A stretch of DNA of 32,220 bases, from contig JALNVF010000021.1 in NCBI GenBank assembly GCA_023231445.1, forward strand, positions 1-32,220, read 5' to 3'. The notes below the pieces were generated by a model. That model made no database searches and was not told the origin of the DNA. It worked only from the letters and a program-made list of their open reading frames with translations. Origin of the DNA: Treponema sp. (GTDB taxonomy: Bacteria; Spirochaetota; Spirochaetia; Treponematales; Treponemataceae). Shown one piece after another: positions 1-6,914 of this stretch. The position numbers and the translations under genes were made by a program. The first letter of the stretch is position 1. Each line of letters opens with the position of its first letter.

Positions 1-1
1 A

Positions 2-331
2 AAGGCTGTCTGTGCTGCCTGTCATCTGCGTTCAAAATGTCTCAAATCGGAAAAGTCACGCTGGAGAAATTATCAGGTGCTTGTTGCTTCTGACAAACCT
101 GACGTTGTTACCGGAATGATTAATAAAATCGATTCGCCTCACGGACGGGAAGTATATCTTAAGCGCATGGGAATTGTTGAACCTGTTTTTGCTGATATCC
201 GCACTCAGAAGCGTCTCGACCATTTTACGCTGCGCACACAGGCGAACGTTAATATTCAGTGGCTCCTCTACTGCATGGTTCATAATCTGGTAAAGATTAC
301 GAACTACGGGCCTGCTTTACAGACGGCTTAG
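2..331 (+). CDS. IS1182-family transposase, C-terminal part (cut by window edge)
   Basis: The frame is open from base 2 and ends at TAG 329-331, giving about 109 residues. It begins with a cysteine-rich stretch (CAACHLRSKC), continues with K-I-D-S-P-H-G-R-E-V-Y-x-x-R and VEPVFADIRTQKRLDHFTLR, and ends with HNLVKITNY. This order matches the C-terminal third of IS1182-type DDE transposases: a zinc-like Cys cluster, then the Y-x-R-x-x-x-V-E-P region with the catalytic Glu, then the final helix with HNL-K. A full transposase is about 450-550 residues, so the rest lies to the left. The GTG at 77 is only an internal codon. Whether the element is intact cannot be judged; the right IS end is not recognised, though a small hairpin (354-369) lies just downstream. 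Confidence 0.8.
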   Translation, partial: KAVCAACHLRSKCLKSEKSRWRNYQVLVASDKPDVVTGMINKIDSPHGREVYLKRMGIVEPVFADIRTQKRLDHFTLRTQANVNIQWLLYCMVHNLVKITNYGPALQTA

Positions 332-554
332 ATGCAGAGGGGGCGGAAAACACGCCGGTTCTGTCCGGCAGCACTTCCCTAAAAGGTCATAGAATTATTT
401 TTCCGGGAACAGTCTGCTTTTCATAAAGACTTTTCCTACACTCTCGTTGCCTTCCTGCGATAGTGGAGCGTTCGTGTGCCTTGCTGACAGGCCGGTTCCT
501 CTTAACCGGGAGAATATTGTTATACCTCTTGAGCTGTTGTAAACTGAAAGGCAT

Positions 555-3500
555 ATGATAAAATCTTCCGGTATATATGAAAAACTTCTTAACCTTGATA
601 AAGAAACGCTTGCCCGGATCCTTGCAGAAGGAGCATTGCAGCATGACGACATCAGACAGGCAATAGAAACTGTTTTTATTCCTGCTGATAAAGCGGCTGA
701 GCTGGAACAGCCGATAATACAGATTCCCGGGTCTGGTTCGAACAGTTCATATGAAAGTACATCAGTAAAAGTTACACATTTCAGCAGTGTTCAAGAAAAG
801 ATTGCATTGTACCGTTCATTATTCCGGGGAAGGACAGATGTCTATGCCCTCAGATGGCAGAACAGTAAAACCGGAAAAAACGGATATTCGCCGGTATGTA
901 GAAACAAGTGGATAGAAGGGAAATGCAATATGAAACAGGTAGCTTGTGCAGCCTGTCCGTACCGGGAACCTGCAGTTCTGGATGATTCAACCGTGTTCAA
1001 CCATCTGTTGGGAAATGATCCGTTGTACCGTGACGTTATAGGTCTGTATCCACTGCTGCCCAAAAACAGTTGTTTTTTTCTTGCAATGGATTTTGATGAG
1101 AAATCCTGGCGGACTGACTGTTTGCACGTCCGTTCTGTCTGTACCGAACAGGCTATCCCATTAAGCGTCGAAATTTCACGTTCCGGGAACGGTGCACATC
1201 TGTGGTTTTTCTTTTCTGAATCGTTACCAGCAGCAAAAATACGACAGTTTGCATTTTCACTGCTGCAGTACACGATGGCAGAGTATCATGAACTGCCTTT
1301 TTCGTCATTTGACCGTGTATTTCCGAATCAGGATATGATGCCTAAAGGCGGATATGGAAATCTTATTGCACTGCCTCTGCAGGGACGTGCCGTAAAACAA
1401 GGATATTCCGTTTTTGTTGACGGGCAGTTTGTTCCGTACCCCGACCAGTGGGAATATCTTTCATCGTGCGTAAAAATTACTGAAAAACAGCTTGACGCAT
1501 ATCTGAAAGAAATTAATAAAAATGTATTGTTTTTTTCTTCAGCACTGCAGCATCCGACTGATATATTCCCTGACAGACAAAAAACACGTTTTTTTATACC
1601 GGCCGAATATATTTATTCGGCTTCCAATACCGGGAATCAACCGCTTCTATCTACAGACTTTTCGAAGCCTGTTTTGATAAACCTTTCGAATGCAGTACGG
1701 ATTACTAAGGATGGAATATCGGAACGGGCTCTCGGTATGCTCAAACGGCTTGCCGTATTTCAAAATCCCGAATTCTATCAGGCAGAAAAACTCAGACTTC
1801 CGACATGGAACAAACCCCGGTACATAGACTGCTCAGACGAAACAGAGACACAGCTCTGTTTACCCCGTGGATGTTTTGAAGCTGTCATAAAATTAATAAA
1901 AAGTACGGATACATCTATTACTATTACCGATGAGAGGCAGCAGGGAATACCTGTTCATGTAATATTCACCGGAGAGCTTAAACCTGATCAGCGGGAAGCA
2001 CTTAACTCACTGTTTGTTGCTGATAACGGAGTGCTCTCTGCAGGGACAGGATTCGGAAAAACAGTGACAGCAGCTGCATTGATAGCACGGCGGAATGTTA
2101 ATACACTTATTCTTGTGCATACGCACACGTTGCTTTCCCAATGGGAAAAGGCACTGAAAAAGTTTTTATCATATGATGCAGGTTCTGTCGGTGGAGGAAA
2201 GGAAAAACTGAGCGGAGAAATAGACATAGCTGTAATGCAGTCTCTGTTTGAAACACCCGACATAACGGAAGGAAGCCTGCCCGTAACAGACAAAATGAAT
2301 GTAAAACCAGTTGTACAAAAATACGGTATGATACTTGTTGATGAGTGCCATCATATTTCCGCATTCAGTTTTGAACGCATATTGAAAACATCTGCAGCAA
2401 AATATGTATACGGCCTGACTGCAACACCTTTCCGCAGGGATGGACATCAGCCGATAATTTTCATGCAGTGCGGACCTGTACGCTATACGGCAGATGTAAA
2501 AAAGCAGGCGCGGGAACTGGGATTTGCAAGGCATCTTATTCCCCGGTTCAGCCCTTTTCAGCCGTTTATACCGGAGGCAGCTTCAATAACACTGGCCGGA
2601 TATTATAAAGCAGTCTGTGAAAATGAAGAACGAAATACACTCATACTTACCGATATTGAACATGCTGTAACGGAAGGCAGAACGCCGCTTGTGCTCTCCG
2701 AACGGGTTTCTCATATTACTGCATTAGCAGAAAAACTGAAACAAAACGGACGGAATGTGATTCTCATAACCGGGCAGGGTACTGCTAAGGAAAAGAAACA
2801 GGCTCTTGAAGCACTTTCCACTGTACCTGAGACGGCCCCCCTTGTTGTGTTGGCAACAGGTAAATATGCAGGGGAAGGGTTTGATAATCCGCGCCTTGAT
2901 ACGCTGTTTCTTACTATGCCTGTTTCGTGGAAAGGAACCGTAACACAGTACTGCGGTAGACTGCACCGGCCGTTTAAAAATAAGACCGAAGTTCAAATAT
3001 ACGATTATGTCGATTTCCGTATACCGCCGTTTGAACATATGTATCAGAAACGCCTCAAAGAATATGCAGCGCTCGGATATACGCTTATGCCGGAAAATGA
3101 TAATGCAGTCTCGGATTTACACCCGGTAGAAACCAAAAAAACACTTTTTACAGGGATGACATATCAACAGGACTTTGCAGATAATCTGGGATGTGCCAGG
3201 GAACGTATATTTATTTCAAGCCCGTATCCTGCAAAGCGGGAAACTGCAAAGTTCATAGAAATCATACGTCATCTCATAACCAGGGGCATTCAAATATTTG
3301 TATTGCTCCGGCTGCAGGATGAATCACAACAGACAGAAGCACAAGATGATCAGAAAAAGAAAATCAGGCTGAGAACACAGGCTGTAGTTCAGATGCTCAA
3401 AGAAGCGGGTGTGGACGTGGAATGTCGTGGGGATGTTTCGCAGAGGTGTGCCGTAATTGATTCTGCAGAAGTGTGGTACGCAAGTGCAGACCTGCTCGGA

Positions 3501-3587
3501 TATACAGCGTCCGACGACTGTGTAATTCATTTCAAAGATACGGCAGTTGCTGCGGAACTGGAGAGTGAATGGGAAAAGGGAAAATAA
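555..3587 (+). CDS. AEP primase - SF2 helicase - PLD-like fusion protein (TOTE-type)
   Basis: A 1010-residue cytoplasmic protein. Residues 1-60 are a small helical N-terminus. Residues 83-300 look like an archaeo-eukaryotic primase domain: Cys cluster C115, C124, C131, C134; AMDFD at 177-181 (acidic pair D179, D181); SGNGAHLW at 210-217 with the sxH-type H215; FDRVFPNQD at 252-260. Residues 470-835 are an SF2 helicase: Walker A AGTGFGKT 496-503, DECH 596-599, TATP 622-625, GEGFDNP 773-779, QYCGRLHR 798-805. Residues 882-1005 resemble the PLD-like domain of such proteins, but the HxKx4D motif reads S962-x-R964-x4-D969, so the His and Lys are lost. This domain order is that described for TOTE-type conflict elements. 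Reading and opening nucleic acid with primer synthesis or nuclease activity is the expected role. Start ATG 555 is preceded by GAAAGG with a short 3-nt gap. It lies 75 nt upstream of the toxin-antitoxin promoter. The exact function is unknown. Confidence 0.8.
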   Translation: MIKSSGIYEKLLNLDKETLARILAEGALQHDDIRQAIETVFIPADKAAELEQPIIQIPGSGSNSSYESTSVKVTHFSSVQEKIALYRSLFRGRTDVYALRWQNSKTGKNGYSPVCRNKWIEGKCNMKQVACAACPYREPAVLDDSTVFNHLLGNDPLYRDVIGLYPLLPKNSCFFLAMDFDEKSWRTDCLHVRSVCTEQAIPLSVEISRSGNGAHLWFFFSESLPAAKIRQFAFSLLQYTMAEYHELPFSSFDRVFPNQDMMPKGGYGNLIALPLQGRAVKQGYSVFVDGQFVPYPDQWEYLSSCVKITEKQLDAYLKEINKNVLFFSSALQHPTDIFPDRQKTRFFIPAEYIYSASNTGNQPLLSTDFSKPVLINLSNAVRITKDGISERALGMLKRLAVFQNPEFYQAEKLRLPTWNKPRYIDCSDETETQLCLPRGCFEAVIKLIKSTDTSITITDERQQGIPVHVIFTGELKPDQREALNSLFVADNGVLSAGTGFGKTVTAAALIARRNVNTLILVHTHTLLSQWEKALKKFLSYDAGSVGGGKEKLSGEIDIAVMQSLFETPDITEGSLPVTDKMNVKPVVQKYGMILVDECHHISAFSFERILKTSAAKYVYGLTATPFRRDGHQPIIFMQCGPVRYTADVKKQARELGFARHLIPRFSPFQPFIPEAASITLAGYYKAVCENEERNTLILTDIEHAVTEGRTPLVLSERVSHITALAEKLKQNGRNVILITGQGTAKEKKQALEALSTVPETAPLVVLATGKYAGEGFDNPRLDTLFLTMPVSWKGTVTQYCGRLHRPFKNKTEVQIYDYVDFRIPPFEHMYQKRLKEYAALGYTLMPENDNAVSDLHPVETKKTLFTGMTYQQDFADNLGCARERIFISSPYPAKRETAKFIEIIRHLITRGIQIFVLLRLQDESQQTEAQDDQKKKIRLRTQAVVQMLKEAGVDVECRGDVSQRCAVIDSAEVWYASADLLGYTASDDCVIHFKDTAVAAELESEWEKGK

Positions 3588-3662
3588 TGATCCGGACAGA
3601 AGAAATACAACTCTTCCGTATGTATGTTATCAGCAAATGTCTCTATTTGAGTAAGAGTCGTC

Positions 3663-3707
3663 TTGTTATTTTGTCACAAAAAGTATATATTTTTTGTGAC
3701 AAAAATA
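3663..3707 (+). promoter_or_regulatory. Promoter and double palindromic operator of the AbiE-like pair
   Basis: A -35-like TTGTTA (3663-3668), a 17-nt spacer and a -10 TATATT (3686-3691) precede the antitoxin. Over them lie two copies of the 13-bp dyad TTTTGT-S-ACAAAA, at 3669-3681 and 3692-3704. Together they form a perfect 14-bp inverted repeat (TTTTGTCACAAAAA at 3669-3682, complement at 3691-3704) with an 8-bp AT centre. AbiEi-type antitoxins are known to repress their own operon by binding paired inverted repeats. The left copy sits between -35 and -10 and the right one over the predicted start of transcription, which fits autoregulation. Confidence 0.7.
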
Positions 3708-3716
3708 TGTATTAAA

Positions 3717-4331
3717 ATGATACAAAAAAAAATAAAGATGCAGATTCAAAACCGAATTTCTCACAAAAGCCCCGGGGCTGTTTTTACAGCACGGGATTTC
3801 AGTGATATTGCTGATAATGCGACTATCCGGCAGAATCTCAAACGCCTTGCAGAGAGCGGTACCATTCGTCGTATAGGACGCGGGGTGTACGACAAGCCTG
3901 TATTCAGTAAACTGCTTAAAGAATATGAAGCAGCAGATATCTACCAGACAGCACAGACATTAGCCCGAACATATAACTGGACTATCGCTCCGAGCGGCAA
4001 TACCGCCCTTAATATGCTTGGACTTTCCACACAGGTAAGTTCAAGATGGTCTTTTGTAAGTGATGGCCCCTATAAAAAGTATACAATTGCAACAAATACT
4101 ATTGAATTCAAACATCGGACTAACCGGGAACTTACGGGGATGTCAGGAAAGACAATACTTATAATACAGGCACTGAAAGCATTAGGAAAAGAACAGGTAA
4201 CGGAAACCGTTCTTGCTAAACTGCAGCAGCAGCTGTCTGCCAGCGAAAAAAACAAACTGCTGGTTGAATCCAGAAATGCTTCCCTGTGGATTGTAAAAGC
4301 AATAAAAAAAATATGTGAGGACAAAATATAA
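3717..4331 (+). CDS. AbiEi-like antitoxin of a type IV toxin-antitoxin pair
   Basis: About 204 residues from ATG 3717. A longer frame opens at TTG 3663, but that codon is in the promoter and operator, so 3717 (or ATG 3738) is preferred; neither has a clear Shine-Dalgarno site. The N-terminus has a winged-helix look: GAVFTARDFSDIADNATI, then LKRLAESGTIRRIGRGVYDKP, the typical wing ending in RGxY. The middle (APSGNTALNMLGLSTQV) and later residues (F-K-H-R-T-N-R-E-L) match AbiEi/DUF6088-type antitoxins. The family represses its own operon and neutralises the toxin without a stable complex. It overlaps the toxin gene by one base (TAATG at 4329-4333), indicating translational coupling. Confidence 0.82.
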   Translation: MIQKKIKMQIQNRISHKSPGAVFTARDFSDIADNATIRQNLKRLAESGTIRRIGRGVYDKPVFSKLLKEYEAADIYQTAQTLARTYNWTIAPSGNTALNMLGLSTQVSSRWSFVSDGPYKKYTIATNTIEFKHRTNRELTGMSGKTILIIQALKALGKEQVTETVLAKLQQQLSASEKNKLLVESRNASLWIVKAIKKICEDKI

Positions 4332-5329
4332 TGTATAAAATAGCAAAACTTGATGCAAAAGACCGGCAGAGCCTGTTTCATAATACTGCAGCTAAAATGC
4401 ATTTGAATGACGCTATTATTGAAAAAGATTTCTGGGTATGTCTTGTGCTTGATTATCTTTTTTATCGGTGTTCATATAAAAATGCATTTACCTTTAAAGG
4501 CGGTACAAGTCTTTCAAAGGCATGGCATATTATTGAACGATTCTCCGAAGATATAGATTTAATTCTTGACTGGCGTGTTTTGGGATATACCGTCGAAGAA
4601 CCGTGGAAAGAACGCAGCAATAAACAACAGGATTTATTTAATAAGGAAGCAAATGCACAGGCTGAGCAGTTCATACGCGATAAACTCGTTCCTGTATTAC
4701 AGAATGATTTCACAGGTATACTTGGAAGAGAAGCAGATATAACTGTTGATGCACATGAACCACAGACGATTAATTTTAATTATCCGCATATATTCGAGTC
4801 TTCTGCTATTTTACAGGCTGTCAGGCTTGAGGTAGGACCTCTTGCCGCATGGACTCCTGCATTGAAAGTGGAAATACTTCCATATAGTGCAGAATTATAT
4901 CCTGACGTATTCGTACAAAAATCAACACGGATTCTTACGGTATTGCCCGAACGGACATTCTGGGAAAAGGCTACCATTCTTCATCATGAAGCACACCGCC
5001 CGGAAACATCCGTTGTACCAGCACGTTATTCACGTCATTATTATGATCTGTATTGTCTCGCGAATTCGGATGTAAAGAAAAAAGCATTTTCGGATCTTCT
5101 TTTGTTGCAGAAGGTCGTAGATTTCAAAAAAAAGTTTTATCCGCGGGGCTGGGCAAAATACGATGAAGCAACACCGGGCACATTTTGTTTAATGCCTCCT
5201 GACCATAGCTTAAAAAATCTTAAAAGCGATTATAAAAAAATGAGCGAAATGATATATGGTCCCAGTCCTGATTTTGATTCACTTATGCACTATATTAAGC
5301 TGCTTGAAGATGAAATAAATGCGTTATAG
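4331..5329 (+). CDS. AbiEii-like nucleotidyltransferase toxin
   Basis: A 332-residue protein. The nucleotidyltransferase signature is clear: EKDFWV (31-36), FKGGTSLSK (55-63) and RFSEDIDL (70-77), that is G-G-T/S-x-L followed by D-x-D. The later conserved blocks PERTFWEKATILH (206-218) and RYSRHYYDLY (232-241) are also present. Known for the family: AbiEii/MenT-like enzymes transfer nucleotides, some of them to tRNA acceptor ends, and cause reversible growth arrest, including abortive infection against phage. The sites look intact, so activity is likely. The start ATG 4331 overlaps the antitoxin stop; GAGG at 4317-4320 is a usable ribosome site. The target in this organism is unknown. Confidence 0.87.
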   Translation: MYKIAKLDAKDRQSLFHNTAAKMHLNDAIIEKDFWVCLVLDYLFYRCSYKNAFTFKGGTSLSKAWHIIERFSEDIDLILDWRVLGYTVEEPWKERSNKQQDLFNKEANAQAEQFIRDKLVPVLQNDFTGILGREADITVDAHEPQTINFNYPHIFESSAILQAVRLEVGPLAAWTPALKVEILPYSAELYPDVFVQKSTRILTVLPERTFWEKATILHHEAHRPETSVVPARYSRHYYDLYCLANSDVKKKAFSDLLLLQKVVDFKKKFYPRGWAKYDEATPGTFCLMPPDHSLKNLKSDYKKMSEMIYGPSPDFDSLMHYIKLLEDEINAL

Positions 5330-5343
5330 CCAAAATTGTTTAA

Positions 5344-5373
5344 GGGCATTTCTAAAAACTGAAGCTTTTACAG
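5344..5373 (+). repeat. Copy 1 of a short dispersed intergenic repeat
   Basis: It starts GGGCATTTCTAAAAACTGAA. A closely similar stretch, GGGCATATCTGAAAAACTTC, starts at 30609 in another intergenic region. The motif is an imperfect palindrome around AAAACTGAAG/CTTCAGTTTT. Two copies in non-coding DNA of one window suggest a genome-wide repeat family. Confidence 0.45.
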
Positions 5374-5435
5374 GTTTCCTTAACAGAGTAAATGAACATT
5401 GTCTGGAACTGGTTTCTGAAAGTAAAACTGTTTAC

Positions 5436-5461
5436 GGCATCCGGGTATAACCCCGGATGCC
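5436..5461. repeat. Perfect 10-bp hairpin downstream of the toxin gene
   Basis: Arms GGCATCCGGG (5436-5445) and CCCGGATGCC (5452-5461) enclose loop TATAAC. There is no T-run on either side, so it is not a classical terminator. It could still stop transcription from the toxin operon or stabilise the mRNA end. Confidence 0.5.
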
Positions 5462-5604
5462 CCGATTGTCAGTGAAAATTGTCAGTTATTCTTAGCAATA
5501 TACTGAGATATTCTGAAATCAACTGAATTGACAGAAGAAGTAATTCGTTGTAGCATAAAGAGAACGAAAGATATTTGAAGGGGATTGAAGTACTATCTGG
5601 CTCC

Positions 5605-5646
5605 CTCATAACCCGGAGGCCGCAGGTTCAAGTCCTGCCCCCGCTA
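5605..5646 (+). tRNA. Displaced 3' fragment of tRNA-Met(CAU), probable island attachment site
   Basis: The fragment starts at the anticodon loop CTCATAA (5605-5611, anticodon CAT 5607-5609), then anticodon-stem half CCCGG, variable loop AGGCC, T-arm GCAGG-TTCAAGT-CCTGC and acceptor half CCCCGCT with discriminator A; no CCA is encoded. The CCC next to the loop is typical of initiator tRNA-fMet. The bases before the loop (GCTCC) do not pair with CCCGG, and no D-arm or 5' acceptor half can be built upstream, so the gene is not complete. The break at the anticodon loop is a known crossover position of tRNA-targeting tyrosine integrases. Position 72 is T rather than the usual initiator A, which leaves some doubt about the isotype. 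Confidence 0.8.
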
Positions 5647-5652
5647 TAAAAA

Positions 5653-5682
5653 AGCTGATGTCTGACGACACCAGCTTTTTTT
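5653..5682 (+). terminator. Rho-independent terminator after the tRNA fragment
   Basis: A stem AGCTGATGTC (5653-5662) with GACACCAGCT (5667-5676), one A-C mismatch and loop TGAC, is followed by seven T (5676-5682). An A-run before the stem makes it potentially bidirectional. It is most simply the original terminator of the tRNA-Met gene. Confidence 0.85.
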
Positions 5683-6007
5683 ATTTAACACACTGGTTAA
5701 TGGTTCATAGTGATAAGAGATTCAGAAACCAAAAGTAAATCTTCAGTTTTCAGTATGATAAAAAATGGAACATTCTTTATTACAGATTCATTTAAATAAA
5801 GCGAATATCAGAAAGATGAAAAAGTATCAGTTTGTAACTTATGAAGGGACAGAATTTATCCCTGAGTAACAGTATAGAAGGCTGTCAGCAGAACTGTTAC
5901 TCGGTCTTAATTTTTTTATATGAAAATAGATTCTATCTTATCACCATTTCCTCCGGTGTTTTCATTCTTTATTTTTGCATAGCCGCATGATTTCACTTGC
6001 AGCTATA
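5683..6007. other. Gene-free stretch between tRNA scar and acetyltransferase operon
   Basis: No supported gene. A 35-codon frame (5765-5872) lacks a ribosome site, and its stop lies in a stem GAGTAACAGT/ACTGTTACTC (5864-5873 and 5893-5902). That stem is followed, 8 nt later, by seven T, and may act as a weak terminator. On the minus strand a short open stretch beyond the acetyltransferase stop is not recognisable. Confidence 0.5.
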
Positions 6008-6634
6008 TTAGCAGGAGCTAAGACTTTTTTCCTCTTCAAGATCTGTCTGTGTTATAAGTTTATCTTTATAATAGCAGGTCATGTCGTGTTCGTTTATTTT
6101 TCTAAGTACATGGCAGGGATTTCCGACCGCAACGGAATCCGCCGGAATATCCTTTGTTACGACGCTTCCTGCCCCGATTACACAGTTTTCACCTATCGTA
6201 ACTCCGGGACAGATGTTTACACCGCTTCCTATCCAGCAGTTATCTTTTATGACGACAGGATCGGTATACATGAGGTACCTGTATCCGGGGTTTACAGGGT
6301 GACCGACCGTTGCTATTGTACAGCCGGGGCCGAACATAACGTTTTTCCCGATTAGTATTTTCCCATCATCTATAAAACTGCAGTTACAGTTGATGTATGT
6401 CATATCGCCGAGTTCGATATTTCGTCCGTAGCAGAAATAGAACGGTGGTTCAATCCATGCTTTTACTTCCCTGCCGAAAATTTCTTCGAGAAGTTTTTTT
6501 CGTCCTTCCGAATCCGCTGGACTGCTCTGATTGTATTTTGTCATCCGCAGTTTTGCATTCAGTCTGTCATCCGGCAGTCCCTCACAGTCGTCGGTGAATA
6601 ATTTTCCCTCTGCAATACGTTCTCTCATTGTCAT
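6008..6634 (-). CDS. Maltose/galactoside O-acetyltransferase-like protein (LacA/Maa type), copy 1
   Basis: A 208-residue left-handed beta-helix acetyltransferase of the MAT/GAT group. It has the N-terminal helical cap (MTMRERIAEGKLFTDD...), PPFYFCYGRNI, the hexapeptide coil with catalytic His in TVGHPVNP (H112), VIKDNCWIGSGVNICPGVTI and the closing GAGSVVTKDIPADSVAVGNP. It should transfer acetyl from acetyl-CoA to a sugar hydroxyl in the cytoplasm; the true acceptor cannot be read from sequence. Start ATG 6634 has AGGAGG 5 nt upstream. It is the last gene of a minus-strand operon, 34 nt after a flavodoxin remnant. A paralogue sits at the head of the same operon (8237-8890). Confidence 0.9.
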   Translation of the reverse strand: MTMRERIAEGKLFTDDCEGLPDDRLNAKLRMTKYNQSSPADSEGRKKLLEEIFGREVKAWIEPPFYFCYGRNIELGDMTYINCNCSFIDDGKILIGKNVMFGPGCTIATVGHPVNPGYRYLMYTDPVVIKDNCWIGSGVNICPGVTIGENCVIGAGSVVTKDIPADSVAVGNPCHVLRKINEHDMTCYYKDKLITQTDLEEEKSLSSC

Positions 6635-6668
6635 ACATACCTCCTGTATTACGTCTCTTCTATTTTTG

Positions 6669-6914
6669 TTAAATCATACGTCCGAGTTTTTCTGCACGTT
6701 CCAACGCATCTGTGTGCAGAATGTCACCTTTTTCTGAAACCGATGGAATCAATAAATGAGCACGATCTGTCCATTTTTGATAGGATGCGATGAGTTCATA
6801 CGTTCTGACCAGTCCGTCAAAATCTGTTTCGTTTTCTGTTTCGGCACATGCAAGCAGATCACTGTTTCCGTGCATTCTTGGACTGCCTGTAAGTACTACT
6901 ATTTTTTTATTCAT
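6669..6914 (-). pseudogene. Flavodoxin/NADPH-FMN-reductase-like gene with internal deletion
   Basis: Only 81 residues. The first 20 (KIVVLTGSPRMHGNSDLL) are the phosphate-binding start of flavodoxin-fold reductases. The last 45 match their C-terminus: TYELIASYQKWTDRAHLL, then KGDILHTDALERAEKLG. Full members are about 180-210 residues, so some 110 residues, including the flavin-binding middle, are missing in frame. The fusion point is near residues 25-33. ATG 6914 overlaps the MATE stop by 8 nt and has AAGGAT upstream, so it is still translated in principle. Function is probably lost. Confidence 0.75.

Larger units (their letters stand above)
5330..5604. other. Gene-free inner flank of the island border
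   Basis: No convincing ORF. It holds one copy of a short dispersed repeat (5344-5373), a perfect 10-bp hairpin with a 6-nt loop (5436-5461, GGCATCCGGG/CCCGGATGCC, no T-run), and a direct repeat ATTGTCAGT at 5465-5473 and 5478-5486. Such repeats beside an att site may be arm-type integrase or excisionase sites, but that is only a suggestion. Confidence 0.4.
1..5646. mobile_element. Right-hand part of a putative genomic island integrated at a tRNA-Met gene
   Basis: The stretch contains an IS1182-type transposase tail, a primase-helicase-PLD defence-like protein and a type IV toxin-antitoxin pair, and it stops at a displaced 3' tRNA fragment (5605-5646) followed by the tRNA's terminator. Known biology: tyrosine integrases that target tRNA genes restore the intact tRNA on one side of the element and leave the old 3' part on the other. 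The + orientation of the fragment predicts the intact tRNA, and often the integrase, to the left of this window. The left border and the integrase are not visible, so the island itself is an inference. Confidence 0.6.

Noticed and set aside
842..1273. 143-residue ORF antisense to the primase domain
   Set aside because: Lies wholly within a clear coding sequence on the other strand and shows no motif.
3663..3716. N-terminal extension of the antitoxin from TTG 3663
   Set aside because: These codons coincide with the promoter and operator repeats; the later ATG 3717 fits the protein family.
5560..5646. A complete tRNA gene around the CAU anticodon
   Set aside because: The 5' acceptor, D-arm and 5' anticodon stem cannot be formed; only the 3' half is present.
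5765..5872. 35-codon ORF downstream of the tRNA scar
   Set aside because: No ribosome site, no recognisable motif, and its stop lies in a hairpin.
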